Positions 1-5,978 of a stretch of DNA of 6,123 nt are shown one piece after another. Every line of letters starts with the position of its first letter. Position 1 is the stretch's first letter. Made by a program: the position numbers and the translations under genes. The notes below the pieces were generated by a model. It saw only the letters and a program-made list of their open reading frames with translations, had not been told where the DNA came from and did not search any database. The DNA is from SCUN01 sp964343975 (GTDB lineage Bacteria > Acidobacteriota > Vicinamibacteria > Vicinamibacterales > SCN-69-37), in the NCBI GenBank assembly GCA_964343975.1, contig CAYFLU010000194.1, forward strand, positions 1 through 6,123, in the 5' to 3' direction.

Positions 1-1404
1 TTTGTGATCACCGCCGTCAAGACCGGCTTCGCGCCGCGCGCCTACGGCGAGTTGCCGCCGGCCGGCGTGCCCAAGCTCGTCACGATTCGTGATGGCGAGC
101 AGTTGCTGAATCTCGACATCGCACTCGCGCCCGAGAACTTCATCACCGGCGTGGTGCTCGACGAAGACGAGACGCCGATCGCCGGCACGCTCGTCGAAGC
201 GCAACGCGCGGTGTACGACATCAACGGGCGCCGTTCGTTCGTCTCGAGCGCGCAGGCGGTCAGTGACGATCGCGGGGAATTCCGCCTCACCAACCTCGGC
301 CCCGGCCAGTTCTTCATCACGGCCTTCGATCCGAATTTCGCCGGCGTCGGCGATCGTGACGGGCAGCTCTTCTACGGCCCGACGTTCTATCCCGGCACGG
401 TCTTCGAAGACGACGCGGTGCGTGTCACGCTCGATCCGGGCACGCCCGCGGAGGGCTTGCGGTTCAAGCTCACGATCATCCGGCCGTCGCGATTGAAGGG
501 CCGACTCGTCGCACCGGGTCTCCAGTTGCTCGCCGGCGCCGTCAACATCGGCCCGAGCCGCACCTCACGCTCGGGCTCGTTCGCGCAGAGCGACGCCGAC
601 ATCAAACCCGACGGCCTCTTCGAGTTCGCGAACATCCTCGCCGAGCGCTACGTCATTCGCGCCCGCGCCGTCGTCGAGAAGGATGGCCTCTCGCATTTCG
701 CGCTCTGGACGCAGCCGATCGAGGGCGCGGACATCACCGGCGTCGACATGACGCTCGCGCCGGGCGCGCGACTGAACGGCCGAATCATCTGGGAGTCGAA
801 GCAGTCGGCGATTCCGACCGATCTCACGGAAGTTCGCGTGCGAGCGCCGATGTCGGACGGTTCCGGATTCGGCGACGTGCTGAGTGGCAAGATCGACGTC
901 GACGGCCGCTACTCGCTCATGGGAGCGATGGCCGGCAACCACTACATCCGCGTGGAGAACCTGCCCGATCCGTGGGTGCTGAAGAAGGTCACGTGGATGG
1001 GCGGCGACATCACCGACGTGCAGTTCCCCGTCGAATATCGCAAGACCTACGACGCGGTCGACGTCACGCTCACCGACGTCTCGACCACGCTCACCGGCAC
1101 CGTCAACGTGGCCGGCGATGACCTGCCGCAGGCGTACGCCGTGATCGCGTTTCCGACCACGCGACTGCACTGGCACCCGGTGAGTCGTCACATCAAGCTG
1201 GCGTACGCCGACGACCGCGGCCGCTTCGTGATCAAGGGCGTGCCACCAGGGGAGTACTACGTCGCCGTCACGCGCGCGGCGGACGAGAGCGACCTGCAAA
1301 GCACGGTGCTCCTCGACAAGTTGGCGGTCACCGCCACGAAGATCCGGCTCTTCGAAGGTCAGCGGCAGAGCCTCCAGCTCGTCGGTACCAAGCCGCGGCG
1401 CTGA
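1..1404 (+). CDS. Carboxypeptidase-regulatory-like repeat protein, 3' part (5' end outside window)
   Basis: The frame is open from base 1 (a Phe codon precedes the first GTG at 4), so the true start probably lies upstream and 467 C-terminal residues are visible. Counting from the GTG, about four beta-sandwich modules of the carboxypeptidase regulatory-like type (CarboxypepD_reg family) are recognisable, at about 48-108, 165-225, 256-345 and 363-425. They share a repeated signature: an acidic residue, Gly, an aromatic strand, then a Gly/Pro turn and a strand ending in an aromatic (DDRGEFRLTNLGPGQFFITA near 88-107; DDRGRFVIKGVPPGEYYVAV near 403-422). No peptidase catalytic motif or C-terminal membrane anchor is visible. 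Such modules usually occur in exported proteins as structural or adhesion elements, and Acidobacteriota encode many. The signal peptide, if any, is off-window. The function is unknown beyond the fold. The stop is 1 nt from the next gene, suggesting co-transcription. Confidence 0.82.
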   Translation, partial: FVITAVKTGFAPRAYGELPPAGVPKLVTIRDGEQLLNLDIALAPENFITGVVLDEDETPIAGTLVEAQRAVYDINGRRSFVSSAQAVSDDRGEFRLTNLGPGQFFITAFDPNFAGVGDRDGQLFYGPTFYPGTVFEDDAVRVTLDPGTPAEGLRFKLTIIRPSRLKGRLVAPGLQLLAGAVNIGPSRTSRSGSFAQSDADIKPDGLFEFANILAERYVIRARAVVEKDGLSHFALWTQPIEGADITGVDMTLAPGARLNGRIIWESKQSAIPTDLTEVRVRAPMSDGSGFGDVLSGKIDVDGRYSLMGAMAGNHYIRVENLPDPWVLKKVTWMGGDITDVQFPVEYRKTYDAVDVTLTDVSTTLTGTVNVAGDDLPQAYAVIAFPTTRLHWHPVSRHIKLAYADDRGRFVIKGVPPGEYYVAVTRAADESDLQSTVLLDKLAVTATKIRLFEGQRQSLQLVGTKPRR

Positions 1405-1405
1405 C

Positions 1406-2122
1406 GTGCGCCACCTCGACCTGCGCGTCGTCACGTACAACATCCACCGCGCACGCGGCATGGACCGGCGCGTTCGGCCCGACCGCATTGCGGACGTGCT
1501 CTCGGCCATCAACGCCGACATCATCGCGCTGCAGGAAGTGATCGGGCCGGGCCCATCCGGGCCGGGCCACGCCGAGGGGATCGGCGCGGCGCTCGGCATG
1601 GGCTGGGTCATGGCGGCCGCGCGCGAGTTGCGCCATCACGCCTTCGGCAACGTCGTGCTGAGCCGCTTCCCCATCCGCGATCACGCGCAGCTCGACCTGT
1701 CGTGGCGCACGGCGGAGCCGCGCAACTGTCAGCGCGTGGACATCGACCTCGGCCCGGGGCGGCTGCAACTCTTCAACGTGCATCTCGGCACGGCGCTGCT
1801 CGAGCGACGCGCCCAGACGACGCGCCTGGCGCAGTGGGTCGCCGACCGGCGAGGCGGGCCGCGCATCGTCCTCGGCGACTTCAACGAATGGGCGCGACGA
1901 TTCACGCCCGATCCGTTGAGCACGCAACTCCAGTCTGTTGACCTCTATCCGTTCACCGCGCGGCGCCGGACCTATCCGGGCTTCTTCCCGCTCCTGCACC
2001 TCGACCATCTCTACTTCGGTGGCGCCGTCACGATCCGCCATCTGTCACTGCCACGTACGAGGCTGGCCAAACTGGCCTCCGACCATTTGCCGCTCGTTGC
2101 CGACGTGCGGGTGAGTTTCTAG
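1406..2122 (+). CDS. Endonuclease/exonuclease/phosphatase (EEP) family hydrolase
   Basis: A complete 238-residue protein of the EEP superfamily, metal-dependent phosphoesterases related to exonuclease III, DNase I and sphingomyelinase. The core motifs appear in order: VVTYNIH (N12), ALQEV (E44, expected metal ligand), AFGNVVLSRFPI (N82), FNVHLGT (H126), GDFNEW (D158, N160), LDHLYF (D200, H201) and SDHLPL (D226 and H227, the expected catalytic Asp-His pair). The set is complete, so activity is likely. The GMDRRVRPDRIADVL stretch recalls the YbhP-like branch rather than AP endonucleases, so the substrate could be nucleic acid or a phospholipid or other phosphodiester. I cannot decide which. No signal peptide is evident. 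GTG at 1406 is chosen because the next in-frame ATG (1460) would remove N12. No clear Shine-Dalgarno sequence precedes it, so initiation probably depends on coupling to the gene 1 nt upstream. Confidence 0.9.
   Translation: MRHLDLRVVTYNIHRARGMDRRVRPDRIADVLSAINADIIALQEVIGPGPSGPGHAEGIGAALGMGWVMAAARELRHHAFGNVVLSRFPIRDHAQLDLSWRTAEPRNCQRVDIDLGPGRLQLFNVHLGTALLERRAQTTRLAQWVADRRGGPRIVLGDFNEWARRFTPDPLSTQLQSVDLYPFTARRRTYPGFFPLLHLDHLYFGGAVTIRHLSLPRTRLAKLASDHLPLVADVRVSF
1543..1568 (+). repeat. In-frame 15-nt-period direct repeat inside the EEP gene
   Basis: CGGGCCGGGCC occurs at 1543-1553 and again at 1558-1568, a period of 15 nt or five codons. It encodes a Gly/Pro-rich loop, GPGPSGPG, directly after the metal-binding ALQEV strand. 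The loop lies where EEP proteins vary in length, so the repeat looks like a small in-frame duplication that the fold tolerates. Confidence 0.5.
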
Positions 2123-2125
2123 ATC

Positions 2126-3568
2126 ATGTCCATCGATCTTCGCGCCGTGGCCCGCCGCCTCTTGCTGGAACAGGGCTTTGAACCCGACATGCCGGCGGCC
2201 GTCACGGCGGAAGTCGCCGCACGCACAGCGACGCCCCCGGCGCCAGGCCAGAACGTGGCCGATCTGCGCGCCCTGCCCTGGTCATCGATCGACAACGACA
2301 CCTCACGGGATCTCGACCAGATCGAAGTCGCCGAGGCGCTCACCGGCGGGCGCACGCGCGTACGTGTCGGCATCGCGGATGTGGATGCCTTTGCGCCGCG
2401 CGGCAGCGCGACCGACCGTCACGCCGCGGCGCAGACGACGACGGTATATACCGGTGTCGCCATCTTCCCGATGCTGCCGGAGGCGTTGTCGACCGACGCG
2501 ACCTCGCTCAACACGACCGGCGATCGGCGCGCGATGGTCATCGATTTCGTCGTGTCACCGGACGGGCACGTGTCGGACACGCAGCTCTATCCGGCGCTCG
2601 TGCGCAATCGCGCGCAGCTCACCTACAACGGCGTGGGCGACTGGCTCGAGGGCCGCGGCCCGGCGCCGGCAGCGATGGCCGGGTCGACGGAGTGGGCCGA
2701 GCAACTGCGACTGCAGGACACGGCGGCGCAGGCCCTGCGCGCCGAGCGCTACCGGCACGGCGCGTTGAACATCGACACGATCGAGACGCGGCCCGTGATC
2801 TCGGGCGGTGACGTGACGAGCGTCGAGCGCCAGTCGAAGAACCGCGCCACGGAACTGATCGAAGACTTCATGATCGCGTCGAACGAGATCGTAGCCCGCG
2901 CCCTCGCTCCGGTCTCGTCGCTGCGGCGCGTGGTGCGCACGCCGAAACGGTGGGATCGCATTGTCGCGCTCGCCGCTTCGGCCGGCACGACACTCCCGGC
3001 GACGCCCGACTCGCGTGCGCTCAACGACTTCCTTCTGGCGCGGCGCACGGCCGACCCGCTGCACTTCCCCGATCTCTCGCTGTCGGTGATCAAGTTGATG
3101 GGCCCCGGCGAATACGCGCTCGAACGCCCGGGCGATCCGTCGCCCGGCCACTTCGGTCTGGCGGTCGACGACTACACGCATTCCACGGCGCCGAACCGCC
3201 GCTACGCCGATCTGATCACGCAGCGTCTCGTGAAGGCGCAACTCGCCGGACAGGCGGCGCCGTATTCGGATACGGACCTCGAGGCCATCGCGCGCGCCTG
3301 CACGCTCAAAGCCGACGCGGCGCGCAAGATCCAGCGCGACATGACCAAGCGCATCGCCGCTGTGGCCATGAGCCATTACGTCGGGCAAACGTTTGATGCG
3401 GTGGTCACGGGCGCGGGCCCGTCCGGCACGTTCGTGCGTGTGGTGACACCACACGTCGAGGGCATGCTGATCGGCGGACACGAGGGCCTCGACGTCGGCG
3501 ACACGCTGCGCGTCACGCTCATCCGGACGGACGTCGAGCGAGGCTACATCGATTTTCGGCGGAGCTAG
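2126..3568 (+). CDS. Short RNB-domain (RNase II/R family) 3'-5' exoribonuclease
   Basis: A 480-residue protein with the RNB catalytic domain of processive 3'-5' RNA exonucleases. The N-terminal metal-site motif is SIDNDTSRDLDQIEVAE (about residues 54-70). D56, D62 and D64 align with RNase II D201, D207 and D209, but the fourth position (D210) is Gln65. The second signature is THSTAPNRRYADLITQR (351-367), with the RR pair that contacts RNA phosphates in the family. The C-terminal 60 residues (about 419-478, with GTFVR, EGMLIGG and GYIDF) look like an S1 RNA-binding domain. The enzyme is much shorter than E. coli RNase II (644 aa) or RNase R (813 aa). Only about 45 residues precede the RNB domain, so the two cold-shock domains are missing. 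This resembles the compact subgroup described from Deinococcus, which has a helix-turn-helix N-terminus. ATG at 2126 lies 3 nt after the EEP stop with a weak GGGTGAG about 10 nt upstream. A role in RNA decay or maturation is inferred from the family. Confidence 0.92.
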   Translation: MSIDLRAVARRLLLEQGFEPDMPAAVTAEVAARTATPPAPGQNVADLRALPWSSIDNDTSRDLDQIEVAEALTGGRTRVRVGIADVDAFAPRGSATDRHAAAQTTTVYTGVAIFPMLPEALSTDATSLNTTGDRRAMVIDFVVSPDGHVSDTQLYPALVRNRAQLTYNGVGDWLEGRGPAPAAMAGSTEWAEQLRLQDTAAQALRAERYRHGALNIDTIETRPVISGGDVTSVERQSKNRATELIEDFMIASNEIVARALAPVSSLRRVVRTPKRWDRIVALAASAGTTLPATPDSRALNDFLLARRTADPLHFPDLSLSVIKLMGPGEYALERPGDPSPGHFGLAVDDYTHSTAPNRRYADLITQRLVKAQLAGQAAPYSDTDLEAIARACTLKADAARKIQRDMTKRIAAVAMSHYVGQTFDAVVTGAGPSGTFVRVVTPHVEGMLIGGHEGLDVGDTLRVTLIRTDVERGYIDFRRS

Positions 3569-3801
3569 TTCTCTTCTTCGAAATCCGGCTGGATCGGCGG
3601 GAGCGGACGCGTGGCCGGACGGAGCGCCTCGCGATGATCAAACACCGGCACGCCGGCCATATGCATGGCAAGCGCGCAGCTGAGGCCTTTGGCGGTTACC
3701 ACGACCGTCACGGGACTGCCGGGCTGCCCTTCACGAAATCCGATCGAGCATCCGCAGGCCAGACGGCCGGACGAGACGGCGGCGGGACGTTTGGCGGCCA
3801 T
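3565..3801 (-). CDS. Small cysteine-containing protein, function unknown (78 aa)
   Basis: I do not recognise this family. The case for a real gene rests on position. Its ATG (3801-3799) shares its A with the TGA stop of the upstream thioredoxin gene (TGATG), and its TAG stop lies inside the 4-nt CTAG shared with the convergent RNase gene, so it fills the gap exactly. The 78-residue product has no signal peptide or membrane segment and is probably cytoplasmic. It has a CxC pair (C16, C18, in RLACGCSIGF), a third Cys at C42, a hydrophobic strand-like SPVTVVVTAKG (29-39), two histidines (H47 and H55), and a Pro-rich, acidic tail ending EEEN. The cysteines and histidine could bind a metal or undergo thiol chemistry; this is inference. 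A longer in-frame reading that starts upstream is possible but would lie inside the thioredoxin gene. The TGATG junction makes re-initiation by terminating ribosomes likely. Confidence 0.68.
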   Translation of the reverse strand: MAAKRPAAVSSGRLACGCSIGFREGQPGSPVTVVVTAKGLSCALAMHMAGVPVFDHREALRPATRPLPPIQPDFEEEN

Positions 3802-4397
3802 CAGAACAGCGCCTTGATCTGGTTCTCGAAGAACTCGCGCGTGTTGATGCCGATGTTGCGGCCCTGCACGATGCCGTCCTTGCGGATGAACCACGTGACA
3901 GGCACCGATTCGACCGCGTCGTACGCCTCGAGCATCTTGTCCTGATCGAGCCCGAGCAGGACCGGATAGTTCATCTTGTATTCCGCGGCGAACGTCTTCA
4001 GTTCCGGCGCCTTGTCATCGATCGACACGCCGAGGATCTCGAGGCCCTTCGACGCGTATTGGTTCTTGAACGCGACGAACCACGGGATCTCGAGCTTGCA
4101 CGGCGGGCACCAGGTCGCCCAGAAGTTGATGATGAGCGGCCGGCCCTTGTAGCTCGCCAAGCTGACGGTCTTGCCGTCCATGTCTTTGAGCGTGAAGCTG
4201 AACTCGGCCGGCTTGCCGGCGCGATCCGGCGTCGCCATGTTGTCGGCAACGGCCGGCGTCACCGATTTCACAGGCTCGCCAATCTTCTCGGGCGGGGTCG
4301 TGCCCTTGGAACAGGCCGCCAGCCACAGGCTGGCCGCGGCGGCCACGGCCACCAGCCAGGAGTGTCGACGGAAGGATACGAATCGAGTCAATGTCAC
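3801..4397 (-). CDS. TlpA/ResA-like thioredoxin-fold lipoprotein
   Basis: A 198-residue exported thiol-disulfide oxidoreductase. The N-terminus has an arginine-rich n-region, a hydrophobic stretch (about 14-27) and a lipobox LAAC, so C29 should be lipidated and the protein anchored in a membrane facing the periplasm. A linker of about 30 residues follows. The AhpC/TSA-Redoxin-type thioredoxin domain spans about 62-198. FWATWCPPC carries the redox pair C97/C100, SIDDK follows the next strand, and the cis-Pro loop is SVPVTWFI (P166). WCPPC is the usual motif of reductive TlpA/ResA proteins, which keep extracytoplasmic protein thiols or c-type haem sites reduced. No cytochrome maturation gene is in view, so the partner is open. 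The GTG start overlaps the anti-sigma stop (GTGA) and no Shine-Dalgarno sequence is visible, so translation is probably coupled. Its place in a sigma/anti-sigma operon suggests an envelope-stress output or a feedback element. Confidence 0.9.
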   Translation of the reverse strand: MTLTRFVSFRRHSWLVAVAAAASLWLAACSKGTTPPEKIGEPVKSVTPAVADNMATPDRAGKPAEFSFTLKDMDGKTVSLASYKGRPLIINFWATWCPPCKLEIPWFVAFKNQYASKGLEILGVSIDDKAPELKTFAAEYKMNYPVLLGLDQDKMLEAYDAVESVPVTWFIRKDGIVQGRNIGINTREFFENQIKALF

Positions 4398-5170
4398 CGT
4401 TCGGGCACAGCCGGCATGGTGCTGGCCGCCCGGGCGTTGACCTCACGCTCGAGCGACGCGGCCACGGCGGCCATTGCCGCACGGTCCCCGCGCCCCACGA
4501 GCGCGTATGTTAGACCGTGACTTTCCCACAGTACTGCGTCCTGCCCGAACATCTCAAGCTCGGTGTGGTCGACGTGCGGCCCGTCGGGCATCACGAACAG
4601 CGACAGCGTCTCGCCATTGCGGCGATACAGCAGATGCGCGAGCCGGCCTTCCGTGATCACGCAGCGGCGATAGCCGAGGAGGGTCATGCCACTGTCGCGT
4701 CCCGAGGGCACCACGAGCGGCCAGCCCTGCCAGCCGCGCCACGACGCTTCGAGCGCGGCGGGGTCGGAGGAATTGGCGCTGGGCCCGAGCCGCACGCACT
4801 TGAGGTGGTCGAGCGTGGCCTGCGCCGCGAAGACCGGCACGGGTCGGACGACTTCGGCGATGGCGATCAGGGCGACCGCGGCGACGAGCATGGCCGCGGC
4901 ACTGGCCGCGACCCACGCCAGCCGGAAGGCGCGGCGCGACGCCGGCGCCCGACGACGGACCGCGGCCCGCAGAGCCGCGGGCGCCGCGCCCCGCAGGGCC
5001 TCGGCGCGGTCGCTCAGCACCTGCCGCCCGATGCGTTCCCGCTCGACGGCGCGACGGCACGACGGGCACGCCCCGACATGCGCCTCCACCGGGAGACGAT
5101 CCGCCTCGGCCAGTTCGCCGTCAACAAACGGCGTCATCCGCGATTCCACTTCCCGGCAAGTCACAGTCAT
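4394..5170 (-). CDS. Membrane-anchored zinc-finger anti-sigma factor
   Basis: A 258-residue single-pass membrane protein encoded directly after an ECF sigma gene. The cytoplasmic N-terminus has the ZAS/zf-HC2 finger H31-x3-C35-x2-C38, with C5 as a likely further zinc ligand. This is the helical domain that sequesters sigma factors. A basic stretch (RRRAPASRR, about 72-80) precedes one transmembrane helix (about 84-106). The C-terminal 150 residues should be extracytoplasmic. They contain only two cysteines, C125 (DHLKCVRLG) and C170 (GYRRCVITEG), followed by HLLYRRNGETLSLFVMPDG (179-197). I recall similar DHxKC...RRC domains in anti-sigma factors of this kind, but their ligand is unknown to me. 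The ATG overlaps the sigma stop (ATGA), and a GAGGA Shine-Dalgarno sequence lies 7 nt upstream. The role as sigma antagonist is well supported by motif and context. The inducing signal is not known. Confidence 0.9.
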   Translation of the reverse strand: MTVTCREVESRMTPFVDGELAEADRLPVEAHVGACPSCRRAVERERIGRQVLSDRAEALRGAAPAALRAAVRRRAPASRRAFRLAWVAASAAAMLVAAVALIAIAEVVRPVPVFAAQATLDHLKCVRLGPSANSSDPAALEASWRGWQGWPLVVPSGRDSGMTLLGYRRCVITEGRLAHLLYRRNGETLSLFVMPDGPHVDHTELEMFGQDAVLWESHGLTYALVGRGDRAAMAAVAASLEREVNARAASTMPAVPER

Positions 5171-5805
5171 GACGAAGTCCTCGTGCTACCTGATGGTCCG
5201 GCCTGGCCCGCTCCCCCGGTCCAGCCGCGTTGCTTCAGGATGTCGACGAGGGCACGACGCCCCCGCGAGATCCGGGACATCACCGTGCCGACCGGCACGT
5301 TCAACATCCCTGCTATTTCGACGTACGAAAATCCTTCCGCGTCCCGTAGCCAGAGCGCCTGCCGAAACGAGTTGGGCACGGCATCCAGGGCCGCCCGGAC
5401 TTCGTCATTCGAGGCCCGGCGGATCAGTTCGCGCTCGGCCGTCTCGACATCGGCGGCCAGATCCGCCGAGGCGCGCTCGACGGCGTCGCTGTCGGCCTCG
5501 ATCGGGTTGGTCCGGGCACGACGGCGGTCGTTCAGGAAGTGGTTGTGGAGGATGGTGAACAGCCAGGCCCGGAGGTTCGTGCCGGGCACGAACGACCGCG
5601 CCCCCTTGAAGGCCTTGGCATAGGTCTCCTGCACGAGATCCTCGGCATCCGCCGGGTTGCGCGTGAGACGCAGGGCGGCGCCGTACAGGCCGTCCATCCA
5701 GGTCAGGGCTTCCTGCTGGAAGGACTCCTGGTCGTCGTGTGTGAGCCGGGCGCGCCTGCCAAAGACCATGAAACGGGAGGCGGCCGCGGCGCCTGTGCTG
5801 GCCAT
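5167..5805 (-). CDS. ECF-type RNA polymerase sigma factor (sigma-70 family)
   Basis: A 212-residue group 4 sigma factor, counted from the ATG at 5805. Region 2 (about 33-98) contains DAEDLVQETYAKAFK (53-67), the core-binding part, and NLRAWLFTILHNHFLNDRRR (77-96), the region that opens and recognises the -10 element. A poorly conserved linker (100-130) replaces region 3. Region 4 (about 133-190) has the -35-reading helix-turn-helix, with VPNSFRQALWLRDAEGFSY and IAGMLNVPVGTVMSRISRGR. The tail (196-212) is Gly/Ser-rich and probably flexible. TTG at 5808 and ATG at 5769 are alternative starts. I prefer 5805 because it lies just downstream of a promoter-like element, although none of the three has a Shine-Dalgarno sequence. 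It heads a four-gene overlapping operon with its anti-sigma factor. It is likely to transcribe its own operon plus unlinked envelope-related targets. Confidence 0.93.
   Translation of the reverse strand: MASTGAAAASRFMVFGRRARLTHDDQESFQQEALTWMDGLYGAALRLTRNPADAEDLVQETYAKAFKGARSFVPGTNLRAWLFTILHNHFLNDRRRARTNPIEADSDAVERASADLAADVETAERELIRRASNDEVRAALDAVPNSFRQALWLRDAEGFSYVEIAGMLNVPVGTVMSRISRGRRALVDILKQRGWTGGAGQAGPSGSTRTSS
5178..5182 (-). promoter_or_regulatory. Shine-Dalgarno site of the anti-sigma gene
   Basis: GAGGA on the minus strand lies 7 nt before the ATG at 5170, inside the end of the sigma gene. It supports that start and gives the anti-sigma gene its own initiation signal in addition to the ATGA overlap. 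The upstream sigma start has no such site. Confidence 0.6.
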
Positions 5806-5813
5806 CAAAGTGG

Positions 5814-5840
5814 TAACACGCGGGGCCCGGCCTTTATTCC
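5814..5840 (-). promoter_or_regulatory. Candidate ECF-type promoter of the sigma operon
   Basis: Read on the minus strand, GGAAT (5840-5836, within GGGAATAAA) and CGTGTTA (5820-5814) are separated by 15 nt. The GGAA-type -35 and the CGT-containing -10 match the general form of ECF promoters and would fit autoregulation of the sigma gene. The -10 ends 8 nt before the ATG at 5805, so transcription would begin within a few bases of the start codon and the mRNA would be leaderless or nearly so. This agrees with the lack of a Shine-Dalgarno sequence. A TATACT at 5854-5849 on the same strand could be a housekeeping -10 but has no convincing -35. The assignment is by eye only. Confidence 0.45.
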
Positions 5841-5891
5841 CGGCGGTCAGTATAAATCGTCGGGTTGTCCTCCGGCGACGACGCTCCGGGA

Positions 5892-5919
5892 GGGCATGCT
5901 CTTTGCTGTTAAGATGCCC
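5892..5919. repeat. Short inverted repeat around the candidate -10
   Basis: GGGCAT (5892-5897) and ATGCCC (5914-5919) form 6-bp inverted arms separated by 16 bp, straddling the TGTTAAGAT element. It could be an operator-like site or chance in GC-rich DNA. No U-tract follows, so it is not a terminator. Confidence 0.25.
5907..5915 (+). promoter_or_regulatory. Candidate extended -10 promoter for the rightward exported-protein gene
   Basis: TG-T-TAAGAT forms an extended -10 element (TGn followed by a 4/6 match to TATAAT), in the AT-richer part of the divergent intergenic region. No good -35 hexamer lies 16-18 nt upstream. Initiation near 5922 would leave a leader of about 57 nt before the ATG at 5979. 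The support is weak but there is no better candidate on this strand. Confidence 0.3.
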
Positions 5920-5966
5920 GAAAGTGAGCCAATAGCGTGCCGGACGCTCACGCCGGCCGCTTCTTC

Positions 5967-5972
5967 GAGGTG
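5967..5972 (+). promoter_or_regulatory. Shine-Dalgarno site of the exported-protein gene
   Basis: GAGGTG ends 6 nt before the ATG at 5979. It decides the start: the signal peptide begins at this Met, and the later in-frame ATG at 6000 would shorten its basic n-region. Confidence 0.7.
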
Positions 5973-5978
5973 CCCTCT

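Noticed and set aside
565..1611. A 348-codon open frame on the minus strand across the repeat-protein and EEP genes
   Set aside because: It is antisense to two well-supported genes, its translation is Arg/Asp/Val-rich with no domain, and long antisense frames are expected in GC-rich coding DNA.
2555..3481. A 308-codon minus-strand open frame opposite the RNase gene
   Set aside because: It is Arg/His/Gly/Val-rich with no family signature, and lies opposite the conserved RNB domain.
4517..5623. A 368-codon plus-strand open frame opposite the anti-sigma and sigma genes
   Set aside because: The opposite strand encodes proteins with clear motifs and overlapping starts and stops. This translation is low-complexity Arg/Ala/Pro/Gly with no recognisable fold.
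5769..5771. Internal ATG at 5769 (minus strand) as the sigma start
   Set aside because: It has no Shine-Dalgarno sequence (the upstream bases are pyrimidine- and GC-rich) and would leave an unexplained gap from the promoter-like element. It cannot be excluded, because the first 13 residues are low-complexity.
5849..5854. TATACT on the minus strand as a housekeeping -10 for the sigma operon
   Set aside because: No acceptable -35 lies 16-18 nt upstream (the spot reads CGCCGG). It is kept only as a weak alternative to the ECF-like element.
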